From: Limnohabitans_A sp048020265
GTDB taxonomy: Bacteria; Pseudomonadota; Gammaproteobacteria; Burkholderiales; Burkholderiaceae_C
Direction: 5' to 3'
Assembly: GCF_048020265.1 (NCBI RefSeq)
Contig: NZ_CP171843.1
Coordinates: 1,302,001 to 1,366,000, forward strand
Length of the DNA: 64,000 nucleotides
Positions 41,870 to 50,921 of this stretch are shown here, piece after piece; position 1 is the first letter of the stretch, and every line of letters starts with the position of its first letter. The notes below the pieces were generated by a model. That model was not told the origin of the DNA and did not search any database. It was given only the letters and a program-made list of their open reading frames with translations. The translations under genes were made by a program, and so were the position numbers.

Positions 41870-42832
41870 TCAACTTTCAAAAGCATGTTTCAAGGCCCGG
41901 CCCGCATCGGCATGGGCTTGCAGGGCATCGGGAATGGCGCGGCCCATGGTGATGAAACCGTGGACCACGCCTTTGTAAATCTCCAGATCGACCGGCACAC
42001 CCGCCATGCGCAGCGTGTCGGCGTACTGCACGCCCTCGTCCACCAGCGGGTCGCATTCGGCCAGGCCGATCCAGGCGGGAGCCAAACCTGCGTGGTCGGG
42101 CGCGTTCATCGGGGCAAAGCGCCAGTCGTCGCGGTCGGCTTGGTCGATGTAGTTGGCAAAAAACCAGTCCACCGTCTGCTTGTCGAGCATGAAGCCCTCG
42201 GCAAACGCGTGGTGCGAGGCGGTGTCTTGCCGACCGATGCAGCCGGGGTAAAACAGCAGTTGCAAGCACAAGGCCAGGCCTGCATCGCGTGCCATCAGGG
42301 CGCACACGGTGGCCAGGGTGCCGCCTGCACTGTCGCCGCCCACTGCCAATCGAGCGGTATCCAGGCCCAACGCCTGGCCGTTCTGGCGCAGCCAGTTCAG
42401 GGCGTCCCAGCTGTCGTGCACAGCCGTTGGAAAACGGTGCTCGGGCGCCAGCCGGTAGTCCAGCGATACCACGGCGCAGTGGCCCAGGCGCGAGAGTTGG
42501 CGGCACAGCACATCGTGGGTGGTCAGGCTGCCCACGCTGAATCCCCCGCCATGGATGTACAGCAGCACGGGCGAGGCGGCATCGCTGCGCGGGGCATACA
42601 GCCGGGCCGGCATGGCGTGGCCATCGCGGGCCGGGATCTGGATGTCCTCCACCCGGTCCACCTGCGGCGCGGGCTGCAAGTCGAGCATGGGTCCACCCAT
42701 GTTGTAAAACTCACGCGCCTGTAGTGGCGTCATGGCGGCCATGGGTGGGCGGCCTGCGCGGTGCACCCGTTCGATCAGGTGGCGTGTGGCGGCGTTCAGC
42801 AGGACGCGGGGGTTGGTGTGGTGGCTGCTCAT
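41870..42832 (-). CDS. Alpha/beta hydrolase, hormone-sensitive-lipase (acetyl esterase) type
   Basis: This 320-residue esterase of the HSL/bacterial family IV has the oxyanion-hole HGGGFSVG (about 88-95), the nucleophile elbow GDSAGG (about 160-165), an Asp in the ECDPLVDEG segment (about 255-263), and a His in GVVHGF (about 290). The catalytic triad is complete. It is probably cytoplasmic, since there is no signal peptide. The ATG at 42832 was chosen over a start 12 residues upstream that lies in a hydrophobic stretch without similarity. It is cotranscribed with the downstream fusion gene. Confidence 0.9.
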   Translation of the reverse strand: MSSHHTNPRVLLNAATRHLIERVHRAGRPPMAAMTPLQAREFYNMGGPMLDLQPAPQVDRVEDIQIPARDGHAMPARLYAPRSDAASPVLLYIHGGGFSVGSLTTHDVLCRQLSRLGHCAVVSLDYRLAPEHRFPTAVHDSWDALNWLRQNGQALGLDTARLAVGGDSAGGTLATVCALMARDAGLALCLQLLFYPGCIGRQDTASHHAFAEGFMLDKQTVDWFFANYIDQADRDDWRFAPMNAPDHAGLAPAWIGLAECDPLVDEGVQYADTLRMAGVPVDLEIYKGVVHGFITMGRAIPDALQAHADAGRALKHAFES

Positions 42833-43020
42833 AGGGCGGATAAAAAGGTGCAAAAGATACCTGGGCACGCCGATTGTCTAGGTCGCCGTGTCGGCAAACA
42901 AGGGTGACAGCCCCGGGGTGGCTAAAGCCCATTCCTGCATCAAAATGGCTTTTGATCCTACAACGCCCTGCCCGTTTGCTGTGTCGCTTGCGAACAGGCC
43001 CACCTGATTGGAGTTATTGC

Positions 43021-44157
43021 ATGTCATTCATCAACTACGTCACCCAGATCCAGATCGACTTTGGCGCCGTGAAGCTGCTGCAAGCCGAATGCGAGCGCGT
43101 GGGCATCCGCAAGCCCCTGATCGTGACCGACGCGGGCGTCAAAGCCGCAGGTGTGCTGCAAAAAGCCCTCGACGCCCTGCCCGACCTGCCTGTGGCGGTG
43201 TTTGACCAGACCCCCTCCAATCCGACCGAAGCGGCGGTTCGTGCCGCAGCGGCCATGTACAAAGCCAGCGGCTGCGACGGCCTGATTGCGGTGGGCGGTG
43301 GCTCGGCCATCGACTGCGCCAAGGGCGTGGCCATTGCCGTCAGCCACGAAGGCCCGCTCAAAACCTATGCCACCATCGAAGGCGGCTCGCTCAAGATCAC
43401 CGACCGCGTGGCCCCCATCATCGCGGTGCCCACCACCAGCGGCACCGGCAGCGAAGTGGCACGCGGCGCAATTTTGATCCTGGACGATGGCCGCAAAGTC
43501 GGTTTCCACAGCTGGTTCATTGTGCCCAAAGCGGCCATTTGCGACCCTGAGCTGACCTTCGGCCTGCCCCCCATCCTGACGGCTGCGACTGGCATGGACG
43601 CCGTGGCGCACTGCATGGAAACCTTCATGGCCGCGCCCTTCAACCCGCCTGCCGACGGCATCGCGCTCGACGGCTTGGCCCGAGGCTGGGCGCACATCGA
43701 ACGCGCCACGGTCAATGGCCAGGACCGCGAAGCCCGCCTGAACATGATGAGCGCCAGCATGCAAGGCGCCATGGCTTTCCAGAAAGGCCTGGGCTGCGTG
43801 CACTCGCTCAGCCACAGCCTGGGCGGCGTCAACCCGCGCCTGCACCATGGCACTTTGAACGCCATGTTTTTGCCAGCGGTGGTGAAGTTCAACGCGGCGG
43901 CTGAAAGCGTGCAAAAGGAAAACCGCCTCAACCGCATGGCCCAGGCCATGGGCCTGCAAAGCGGCTCAGACATCCCCGACGCCATCCGCGACATGTGCGC
44001 CCGACTGGGCCTGCCCACCGGTCTGGGGGCCATGGGCGTGACCGAAGGCCTGTTCGACGCCGTCATCACCGGGGCCTTGGCCGACCACTGCCACAAAACC
44101 AACCCGCGCATCGCCTCGGCAGATGAATACCGGGACATGCTGCTGACCAGCATGTGA
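43021..44157 (+). CDS. Iron-containing alcohol dehydrogenase (group III)
   Basis: This 378-residue NAD(P)-dependent dehydrogenase belongs to the Fe-ADH family. The nucleotide site is GGGSAIDCAKG (about 93-103), the threonine-rich PTTSGTGSEV lies near 138-147, and the metal ligands fall in MDAVAHCMET and the two HSLSHSLGG / HHGTLNA His segments near 260-285. The ATG at 43021, with GGAG 7 bases upstream, removes a 49-residue unmatched leader. The substrate (butanol-, propanediol- or hydroxybutyrate-like) cannot be fixed. The gene is divergent from the esterase gene. Confidence 0.93.
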   Translation: MSFINYVTQIQIDFGAVKLLQAECERVGIRKPLIVTDAGVKAAGVLQKALDALPDLPVAVFDQTPSNPTEAAVRAAAAMYKASGCDGLIAVGGGSAIDCAKGVAIAVSHEGPLKTYATIEGGSLKITDRVAPIIAVPTTSGTGSEVARGAILILDDGRKVGFHSWFIVPKAAICDPELTFGLPPILTAATGMDAVAHCMETFMAAPFNPPADGIALDGLARGWAHIERATVNGQDREARLNMMSASMQGAMAFQKGLGCVHSLSHSLGGVNPRLHHGTLNAMFLPAVVKFNAAAESVQKENRLNRMAQAMGLQSGSDIPDAIRDMCARLGLPTGLGAMGVTEGLFDAVITGALADHCHKTNPRIASADEYRDMLLTSM

Positions 44158-44168
44158 GTTTCGTGAGG

Positions 44169-44564
44169 TTAGGCCCGAGGGGATCGGGCTGCCTTTTTGT
44201 CTGCCAACTTGGCCTTGGCCCTTGCGCTGGCCTGCGCCTTGGCCAAATGTCCCCGGAAAGCTGCATCCCAGGATGACTTAGCCCAGTGCACGGCGTCCTC
44301 CGGCGCATCAAAAATTGAATCTGGCGCAGCCCAATACGACAGCGCGACTTCTTTGCCCTTCATGGCGTAAGTGAAAGGTGTCAGGCCCAGCGCTTCAAAT
44401 TCAGGCCGGTTGACTTCATCGGCCTTGAGGTACAGCCGCTGCTCCATCACGATGGCGAACATCAAACCCTCATGGTAGAGGCCGTGGCCTCCAAACATGC
44501 GGCGGGCCGACACAGGGCCCCAACTTTCGAGCAACTCCTGCACAAAGGGGATGAAGTCACTCAT
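44169..44564 (-). CDS. TfoX N-terminal domain protein
   Basis: This 131-residue protein consists of a TfoX_N domain (about 1-100: SARRMFGGHGLYHEGLMFAIV, LYLKADE, then FTYAMKGKEVALSYW) and a basic Ala/Lys-rich tail (about 105-131). TfoX regulates competence in Haemophilus and Vibrio, but single-domain proteins like this are common in Burkholderiales without a proven role. The ATG at 44564 begins MSDFIPFV; the longer frame start overlaps trhO. It is convergent with the alcohol dehydrogenase gene. Confidence 0.87.
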   Translation of the reverse strand: MSDFIPFVQELLESWGPVSARRMFGGHGLYHEGLMFAIVMEQRLYLKADEVNRPEFEALGLTPFTYAMKGKEVALSYWAAPDSIFDAPEDAVHWAKSSWDAAFRGHLAKAQASARAKAKLADKKAARSPRA

Positions 44565-44578
44565 GGGCTCAGTCGGAC

Positions 44579-45532
44579 TCAGGGCGCGTCGTGGCTGGGC
44601 ATCTTGGCGCCCACATGCACCTCGCCACGGGCCTCGGCCAGCTCCACCTGGCGCTGGCGCTCGGCCAGTTTTTCCTTCTGTTCCGGGGTGCGCTGGTCGT
44701 GGCAGTGGTCGCAGCTCACGCCTTTCACATAGTGCGGCGACAGCTTTTCCTGCTCGCTCAATGGCCAGCGACAAGAGCGGCACAGTTCGTGGCTGCCCAC
44801 GCCCAGGCCGTGGCCCACGCTCACGCGCTCGTCGAACACAAAGCACTCGCCCTCCCAAATGCTCTGCTCGGGCGGAATTTCTTCCAGGTACTTGAGGATG
44901 CCGCCTTCGAGGTGGTAGACCTCGTCAAAGCCGCGCATTTTCATGAGCGCGGTGGATTTTTCGCAGCGGATGCCGCCCGTGCAGAACATCGCCACCTTGG
45001 GCTTTTTGGGCGCATCGGTTTTCAGCTGGTCCTGCGCGTCCAGCCAGGCGGGCAGCTGCACAAAATTCTTGATGTTCGGGTTAACCGCGCCTTTGAAAGT
45101 GCCAATGGCCACCTCGTAGTCGTTGCGCGTGTCGATGACCACCACATCCGGGTCGGCCAACAAGGCGTTCCAGTCGGCGGGTTTGACGTATTGGCCCACC
45201 GTCTTGTTCGGGTCCAGCTCGGGCACGCGCAAAGTCACGATCTCTTTCTTGAGCTTGACTTTCATGCGCGTGAAAGGCGGCTTGGGGCTCCACGACTCTT
45301 TGTGTACCAGATTGGCCAGGCGCGGGTCAGCCCTTAAAAACGCCAGCACAGCGCGGATGCCATTTTCCGGGCCGGCAATCGTGCCGTTGATGCCCTCATG
45401 CGCCAGGAGCAAAGTGCCTTTGACCTCGTTGGCCTCGCAACAAGCCTGCAAAGGCGCCTGCAATTCGACGAAGTCGGGCAGGTTGACGAATTTGTAGAGG
45501 GCGGCGGTGAGGAACGGGGTATCGGCTTTCAT
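44579..45532 (-). CDS. trhO: tRNA uridine-34 hydroxylase TrhO (rhodanese-like)
   Basis: This 317-residue protein uses oxygen to make 5-hydroxyuridine at position 34 of certain tRNAs, which aids wobble decoding. An N-terminal acylphosphatase-like domain (about 10-100) is followed by a rhodanese domain with the active-site CTGGIRCEKS (about 180-189). A C-terminal Cys-rich zinc-like segment (ELCRSCRWPLS, then CDHCHDQ) completes the family form. The ATG at 45532 gives the standard length. It is downstream of the patatin-like gene, 22 bases away, and upstream of the TfoX-like gene. Confidence 0.93.
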   Translation of the reverse strand: MKADTPFLTAALYKFVNLPDFVELQAPLQACCEANEVKGTLLLAHEGINGTIAGPENGIRAVLAFLRADPRLANLVHKESWSPKPPFTRMKVKLKKEIVTLRVPELDPNKTVGQYVKPADWNALLADPDVVVIDTRNDYEVAIGTFKGAVNPNIKNFVQLPAWLDAQDQLKTDAPKKPKVAMFCTGGIRCEKSTALMKMRGFDEVYHLEGGILKYLEEIPPEQSIWEGECFVFDERVSVGHGLGVGSHELCRSCRWPLSEQEKLSPHYVKGVSCDHCHDQRTPEQKEKLAERQRQVELAEARGEVHVGAKMPSHDAP

Positions 45533-45554
45533 GGGCGTGATTATCCCAGCCCGA

Positions 45555-46640
45555 TCACAAGGATTGGATGCGCTTTGGATCGGGCCGATGCAACCATTGA
45601 CTCCACTCATCAGCCAGCTGTTGGCTCGCCCGGGCCGCCGCCGTCCAAACCTTCACTCTGCCCGCCAAATCGCGGTCGTAGGTCATGAAATCTGTACGGT
45701 CGGGCAGCTTGCCGTTAGGCAGGGTTTTGACCCATTCTGGATTGGGAGCCAGGACGATGGTGTTGTCCAGAGACGGCGATGCGCCATGTCGCCACTTGAG
45801 GGCTTTGTCCAGCCAGCCGGGCACCACGCTTTTCTGGAAATGTGGGTAGAGCACGATGGCCCGATCAGTCCCTTTTGCAGGCGCGGTCCAGTTAAGGTGC
45901 AGGTGGTAATCGGTGATGCCACCATCCCAATACGCGCCAGCGGGTGCACCGGGGATGTCATGCACGGCTTTCAGGGCGAAGGGAATAGAGCAGCTGGCCT
46001 GCAGCGCGGGCATGAAATTGCCTTCGTTCAGCCCCACAGCACGGGTGCGAAAGTCTTGCACATCAAACGGCAAGGAGGCGCCCTGCCCTGAAAACACCAC
46101 CCGCTCCAGCCAGCCGCCCAAGGCCCGGCGGTGCAATGCGTTGCTGAGGTAGGCCCCGGCGTAGCCCAGCGGCGTGGCCAACGGGTGTTCACGGCGCAGC
46201 ACATGCCGCCCGCGCGAGGTGACGATGTGCAGCCGATAACGCGAGTGGCTCAGCACCTCGTGGATGCGCCCGCCGTAAAAGGCTTGCAGGCTTCGGCCAA
46301 AAGCGTCACTCACCTGCTGGGCGCTCACGCGCTTTTGACCGGGCAGTGGCTCGTAGTGCTGGTGGATGTAGTCGTGCTCCAGCCGCTCAAAAGCCGCCAC
46401 CGAATTGTTCAGGCAAGCGGTGGCCATGCGCCAAGCGCCAATGGAAGCGCCCACCAAATCCACGGGCTGCGAGCTTTGGGCCAGCCAATCGCCAAAAATA
46501 AAGCGATCCAATGGACCGAGGATCAGCCCTTTGGGTCCGCCCGCCGCGCCCGGAATAACGCCAACGTGTTCAGGCCGCAAGCCGTGTTCGCGGATGTGGG
46601 ACAGGGCTTTGGGGCCAGCGTGGATGTGAAGGGCTTGCAT
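45555..46640 (-). CDS. Patatin-like phospholipase family protein
   Basis: This 361-residue Ser-Asp dyad hydrolase has a glycine-rich oxyanion loop GAAGGPKG (about 31-38), a nucleophile elbow GASIGAW (about 61-67) and the dyad Asp in YWDGGITDYH (about 240). There is no signal peptide. Substrates of bacterial patatins are phospholipids or acyl esters; none can be assigned here. The ATG at 46640 starts MQALHIHAGP; the longer frame runs through a repeat element and is not expected to be coding. It is followed by trhO. Confidence 0.87.
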   Translation of the reverse strand: MQALHIHAGPKALSHIREHGLRPEHVGVIPGAAGGPKGLILGPLDRFIFGDWLAQSSQPVDLVGASIGAWRMATACLNNSVAAFERLEHDYIHQHYEPLPGQKRVSAQQVSDAFGRSLQAFYGGRIHEVLSHSRYRLHIVTSRGRHVLRREHPLATPLGYAGAYLSNALHRRALGGWLERVVFSGQGASLPFDVQDFRTRAVGLNEGNFMPALQASCSIPFALKAVHDIPGAPAGAYWDGGITDYHLHLNWTAPAKGTDRAIVLYPHFQKSVVPGWLDKALKWRHGASPSLDNTIVLAPNPEWVKTLPNGKLPDRTDFMTYDRDLAGRVKVWTAAARASQQLADEWSQWLHRPDPKRIQSL

Positions 46641-46662
46641 GCAATGGGTTGTTGCGTTGTTG

Positions 46663-46805
46663 CTGGATCGCCGCGTCGCTGCGCTCCTCGCGATGACAAA
46701 AAAGTTGGTGACTGCAAGCGTCGCAGGGTGACAAATGATGTGGTCACTGCGAGCGCAGACGATCACAAACGACCTGGTCACTGCGAGCGCAGCGCAGCAG
46801 TCCAG
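46663..46805. repeat. Inverted dispersed-repeat element between tex and the patatin gene
   Basis: The left arm, 46663-46697, reads CTGGATCGCCGCGTCGCTGC and so on to GATGAC. The right arm, 46776-46805, is its imperfect reverse complement (GGTCACTGCGAGCGCAGCGC and so on). A third partial copy, GGTCACTGCGAGCGCAG, lies at 46742-46758. Arms of this sequence type form widespread extragenic palindromic elements in many bacteria. Confidence 0.7.
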
Positions 46806-46810
46806 TTTCT

Positions 46811-49195
46811 TTACTTCTTTAACCCTTGTAATTTGGCAAACGCACTGGCCATGGCCGAGCCCGAACCTGCTGTGACTCCGGCCGCGGGTGGCGAGGTGTA
46901 ACCGCCACCGCCCGATCCTGCGCCGCGCTGGCGATGGTCACGCCCTGCCCCTTCAAACTTGTTGTCGCGTGGGCCATCACGTCTTGCAGGCGCAGCGTCC
47001 AGCTTCATGGTCAGGCTGATGCGCTTGCGGGCCACATCGACTTCGAGCACTTTCACTTTGACGATGTCGCCGGTCTTGACCACTTCGCGGGCATCGCTCA
47101 CGAACTTGTTGGCCAGCTGGCTCACATGGACCAAGCCGTCCTGGTGCACGCCCAGGTCGACAAATGCGCCAAACTGGGCCACGTTGCTTACGGTGCCCTC
47201 CAAGGTCATGCCCTCTTTCAGGTCTTTGATGTCTTCCACACCATCAGCCAGGCGGGCCACCTTGAAGTCGGGGCGCGGGTCGCGGCCGGGCTTTTCCAGC
47301 TCGCCCAAGATGTCTTTGATGGTCACTGCGCCGAACTTGTCGTTCGCAAACAGCTCGAGCTTGAGCGTTTTCAAAACATCCGAACGGCCCATGATCTCCT
47401 GGATCGGCTTGCCGGTTTTGACGATGATCTGCTCGACCACCGGGTAGGTTTCGGGGTGCACGCCGGTCATGTCCAACGGGTTGTCGCCGCCCCGGATGCG
47501 CAAGAAGCCTGCACTTTGCTCGAAAGTCTTGGCCCCCAGGCCGGTCACTTTGAGCAAATCCTGACGGGTCTTGAACACACCGTTGGCATCGCGCCAGCGC
47601 ACCACCGACTTGGCCACAGAGCCAGACAGACCCGACACCCGCGTCAGCAAGGGCACGCTCGCTGTGTTCAGGTCCACGCCCACCGAGTTCACACAGTCTT
47701 CGACCACGGCGTCCAGCGTTTTGGCCAGCTCGCTCTGGTTCACGTCGTGCTGGTACTGACCCACGCCAATCGCTTTGGGGTCGATCTTGACCAGCTCCGA
47801 CAGCGGGTCTTGCAGGCGGCGCGCGATCGAGGCTGCGCCGCGCAGGCTCACGTCCACGTCGGGCATCTCCTGGCTGGCAAATTCGCTGGCCGAGTAAACC
47901 GAGGCACCCGCTTCGCTGACCACGACTTTCTGGATTTCAAGGCCATCCCGCAAACGGGCCAATTGTTTGATCAGGTCCCCCGCCAGCTTGTCGGTCTCGC
48001 GGCTGGCGGTGCCGTTGCCAATCGCAATCAGGTTGACGTTGTGCTTCTCACAGAGCTTGGCCAGAGTGAACAGCGAGCCTTCCCAATCCTTGCGCGGCTC
48101 GTGCGGGTAGACCGTGGCGGTGTCGACCAACTTGCCGGTGGCGTCGACCACGGCCACTTTCACGCCGGTGCGGATGCCCGGGTCCAGGCCCATGACCACG
48201 CGGGGGCCTGCGGGCGCGGCCAGCAGCAGGTCGCGCAGGTTGTCACTGAACACCTTGATGGCCACTTTTTCGGCCTCCTCGCGCAGGCGGGCAAACAGGT
48301 CGCGCTCGGTGGACAGACTCAGTTTCACGCGCCAGGTCCAAGCCACACATTTGCGGATCAGGTCGTCCGAAGGGCGGCCCGCATGGCTCCAGCCCAGGTG
48401 CATGGCAATCTTGCCTTCGGCGATGCTGGGCTTACCCGGCTCGGGTTCGACTGGAAGAACCAATTTGGCGTCGAGCATTTCGAGCGCCCTGCCCCGGAAC
48501 ACGGCCAGCGCCCGGTGGCTGGGCACACGTCCAATTGGCTCGTCGTAGTCAAAGTAATCGCGGAACTTGGCCACGTCGGCGTTGTTCTCGTCCTTTCCAT
48601 CAGCCAGCTTGCTTTTGAACAGGCCTTCATTCCACAGCCATTCGCGAAGGGCTTGCACCAAAGAGGCGTCTTCGGCCCAGCGCTCGCTCAGCAGGTCGCG
48701 AACGCCATCGAGCACGGCTGCGGTGGTGGTGAAGTCAGCGCCTTCAATCGCACCTGCGGGCAGCACAAAGGCTTGCGCTTCGTCGTGAGGATTGAGACTG
48801 GGGTCGGCAAACAGCTTGTCGGCCAGCGGCTCCAGCCCGGCCTCGCGGGCGATCATGCCCTTGGTGCGTCGCTTGGGCTTGAAGGGCAAATACAAGTCTT
48901 CCAGCTCTTGTTTGGTGGGTGCGGCGTCAATAGCGGCCAGCAGCTCGGGCGTCATCTTGCCCTGCTCCTGGATGCTCTTGATGACGGCTGCGCGGCGGTC
49001 CTCTAACTCGCGCAAATAGCCTAGGCGTGCTTCGAGTTCGCGCAGCTGAATGTCGTCCAGACCGCCTGTGACTTCTTTGCGGTAACGGGCGATGAACGGG
49101 ACGGTGGCCCCCCCGTCCAGCAGTTCCACGGCGGTTTTGACCTGGTCAGGGCGGATACGGATTTCTACTGCCAGTTGGGCCAATATTTTCTGCAT
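46811..49195 (-). CDS. tex: Transcription accessory protein Tex (YqgF and S1 domains)
   Basis: This is a 794-residue RNA-binding cytoplasmic protein. The N-terminal Tex helical region (about 1-320) begins MQKILAQLAVEIRIRPDQV and carries the PFIARYRKE motif. The YqgF-like RNase H fold (about 330-460) contains MGLDPGIRTG. Helix-hairpin-helix units follow (about 500-570), with NSVGVDLNTAS. The S1 domain lies at about 655-730 with GAFVDLGVHQDGLVH. A Gly/Arg/Asp-rich tail ends the protein. Tex affects transcription and stress survival in several pathogens. It appears to be a single transcription unit. Confidence 0.96.
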   Translation of the reverse strand: MQKILAQLAVEIRIRPDQVKTAVELLDGGATVPFIARYRKEVTGGLDDIQLRELEARLGYLRELEDRRAAVIKSIQEQGKMTPELLAAIDAAPTKQELEDLYLPFKPKRRTKGMIAREAGLEPLADKLFADPSLNPHDEAQAFVLPAGAIEGADFTTTAAVLDGVRDLLSERWAEDASLVQALREWLWNEGLFKSKLADGKDENNADVAKFRDYFDYDEPIGRVPSHRALAVFRGRALEMLDAKLVLPVEPEPGKPSIAEGKIAMHLGWSHAGRPSDDLIRKCVAWTWRVKLSLSTERDLFARLREEAEKVAIKVFSDNLRDLLLAAPAGPRVVMGLDPGIRTGVKVAVVDATGKLVDTATVYPHEPRKDWEGSLFTLAKLCEKHNVNLIAIGNGTASRETDKLAGDLIKQLARLRDGLEIQKVVVSEAGASVYSASEFASQEMPDVDVSLRGAASIARRLQDPLSELVKIDPKAIGVGQYQHDVNQSELAKTLDAVVEDCVNSVGVDLNTASVPLLTRVSGLSGSVAKSVVRWRDANGVFKTRQDLLKVTGLGAKTFEQSAGFLRIRGGDNPLDMTGVHPETYPVVEQIIVKTGKPIQEIMGRSDVLKTLKLELFANDKFGAVTIKDILGELEKPGRDPRPDFKVARLADGVEDIKDLKEGMTLEGTVSNVAQFGAFVDLGVHQDGLVHVSQLANKFVSDAREVVKTGDIVKVKVLEVDVARKRISLTMKLDAAPARRDGPRDNKFEGAGRDHRQRGAGSGGGGYTSPPAAGVTAGSGSAMASAFAKLQGLKK

Positions 49196-49339
49196 GCATT
49201 CACGGCGCCCAAAGCGCTCACCTTCTTAAAGGGCATGAGTTTGCCACAGCGATTGCCCCTCATTCGCGGACGTCGGATGGTGACGAAGGGGGATACAGCT
49301 CGCTGATCGCTCACGCCGAGAGTGCATTAGGAGATGAGT

Positions 49340-49480
49340 GCATTTGTAGATTTTTTAATGATTTTTTTAAAATTGCAAATAAGTGACGATACTGACGTTT
49401 TAAAACGAAAATTTGACAAAGAAATAACAAATATGTAAACTTTTAAACGTTGTGTTTTTTATCAATTTGACGATTCAAAA
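49340..49480 (+). promoter_or_regulatory. AT-rich promoter region of the HExxH lipoprotein gene
   Basis: A consensus -35 TTGACA (49413-49418) and a -10 TAAACT (49436-49441) are separated by 17 bases. A 12-bp perfect palindrome CGTTTTAAAACG (49396-49407) lies just upstream of the -35. The stretch is much richer in A and T than its surroundings. Confidence 0.65.
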
Positions 49481-49873
49481 ATGTCAGTCTTCAGCAAAAA
49501 TGTTTTTTGGCGCAGTTTCCGACTTTTGTTCGTGATGACAAACGTTTTTATGCTGACGGCACTCACCGGGTGTGCATCTGTTCAAGGGCCCTCTTTGCCA
49601 CTGTCCGAGTTGGAAACTTTTGCGCCAATGAACCCATCTGCACGCATCATGAACGATGTGAAGGTCCGCTGGGAAGTGCGCGAAAACGTGGCCGAAGTTT
49701 GCGGTCGTGCTGCCCAGATCACGGGTGCGCAGGCCTGGATGACGCCGCCCCTGGCCTGTGCCATGTGGCACGTGGCCAGCAAAGAATGCGTGATCATCAC
49801 AGGCAAGCAGGTGTCTCACGTCGAACTGGGCCATGAGTTGCGCCATTGCTTTGAGGGCTACTTCCACCGCTGA
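49481..49873 (+). CDS. Small lipoprotein with an HExxH motif
   Basis: This is a 130-residue protein. An N-terminal export signal ends in a lipobox ALTGC, so the Cys at 31 should be lipidated. The mature part has four further Cys (near 74, 92, 103 and 122). The C-terminus reads VELGHELRHCFEGYFHR, where HELRH is an HExxH zincin-type motif followed by another His nine residues later. This suggests a small zinc metallopeptidase or a zinc-binding remnant of one. Compact proteins of this type are known only as hypothetical lipoproteins. The ATG follows a good promoter, but no strong ribosome-binding site is seen. Confidence 0.75.
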   Translation: MSVFSKNVFWRSFRLLFVMTNVFMLTALTGCASVQGPSLPLSELETFAPMNPSARIMNDVKVRWEVRENVAEVCGRAAQITGAQAWMTPPLACAMWHVASKECVIITGKQVSHVELGHELRHCFEGYFHR

Positions 49874-50015
49874 GCGGTCCGGCACATTACCTTGGCGAGC
49901 GGGTGCCCATCATCGGTCCAAGCCGCCCCGGGCTGCGACATGCCCATTGTTTGACAAGACCGTTTCAAACATCGGGCGTGACGCCCTGAAGGGCGCCAGC
50001 CCGACTTGCTTGCTC

Positions 50016-50921
50016 TTACACAGCGCGAAGCGCCTTGCGCAAACTCTCGCCTACTTCGGGGCGAGCCGCAAACGGGTCAGGCGGGTTGACACCCTGCACG
50101 ATGGCTTCCATTCGACTTTGCACGTTGCCCAAGGCGTGCGGATGGCTGTAGATGTAAAACTGACCGCTGGCCACGGCATCAAAGACTTTTTGTGCAACAT
50201 CGGTGGCCGACACTTTGCCACTGCCCACCGCTTTGTCGGTCTGTGCCTGACCGATGAGTTGACTGGCCGTAGGCTTGTCCGCCGCCAAGGCTGAGGGCCG
50301 ATTGCGTTCGCTGTGGCTGATGCCCGTGGGCACAAAATAAGGACACAGCACACTGGCGCTGACTTGGTCACTGACCAGCTGCAAGTCCTGGTACAGCGTT
50401 TCGGTCAAGGACACCACCGCGTGTTTGCTCACGTTGTAGATGCCCATATTGGGGGGCGTGAGCAAACCGGCCATGCTGGCGGTGTTGACGATGTGACCCT
50501 GGTAAGACGGGTCGGCCTTGGCGGCTTCGAGCATCATGGGGGTGAACAGGCGCACACCATGCACCACGCCCCACAGATTCACGCCCAACACCCACTCCCA
50601 GTCGGCCACCGAGTTTTCCCAAACCAGGCCCCCTGCCCCGACACCCGCGTTGTTGAACACGAAGTGCGGTGCGCCAAAACGGGCTTTGACATCGGCGGCC
50701 AGTTGCTCCATGGCCTGGGCGTTGGACACATCGACCTTGCGGGCCAGCACCTGCACCCCTTGGGCTTTCATCTCGGCTTCGGCTTTGTCCAGCGCATCTT
50801 GCTGCACATCGACCAGCACCAGGTTCATGCCGAGCCTGGCGCCAATGCGGGCGCATTCCAGGCCAAAACCTGAGCCGGCACCGGTGAGGACTGCGGTTTT
50901 GCCTTTGAAATTTTCGATCAT
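50016..50921 (-). CDS. SDR family oxidoreductase
   Basis: This 301-residue classical short-chain dehydrogenase has the cofactor loop TGAGSGFG (about 14-21), NNAGVGAGG (about 90-98), the catalytic Ser in TASMAG (about 146) and YNVSK (about 160-164). It begins MIENFKGKTAVLTG. It lies at the 3' end of the acyl-CoA cluster; its start overlaps the stop of the GST-like gene by four bases. The substrate is unknown, though a hydroxyacyl or steroid-like alcohol is plausible by context. Confidence 0.93.
   Translation of the reverse strand: MIENFKGKTAVLTGAGSGFGLECARIGARLGMNLVLVDVQQDALDKAEAEMKAQGVQVLARKVDVSNAQAMEQLAADVKARFGAPHFVFNNAGVGAGGLVWENSVADWEWVLGVNLWGVVHGVRLFTPMMLEAAKADPSYQGHIVNTASMAGLLTPPNMGIYNVSKHAVVSLTETLYQDLQLVSDQVSASVLCPYFVPTGISHSERNRPSALAADKPTASQLIGQAQTDKAVGSGKVSATDVAQKVFDAVASGQFYIYSHPHALGNVQSRMEAIVQGVNPPDPFAARPEVGESLRKALRAV

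Noticed and set aside
46934..49006. A 690-codon plus-strand frame opposite tex
   Set aside because: It is an antisense shadow of a well-supported tex gene, rich in His, Gly and Val with no recognisable domain.
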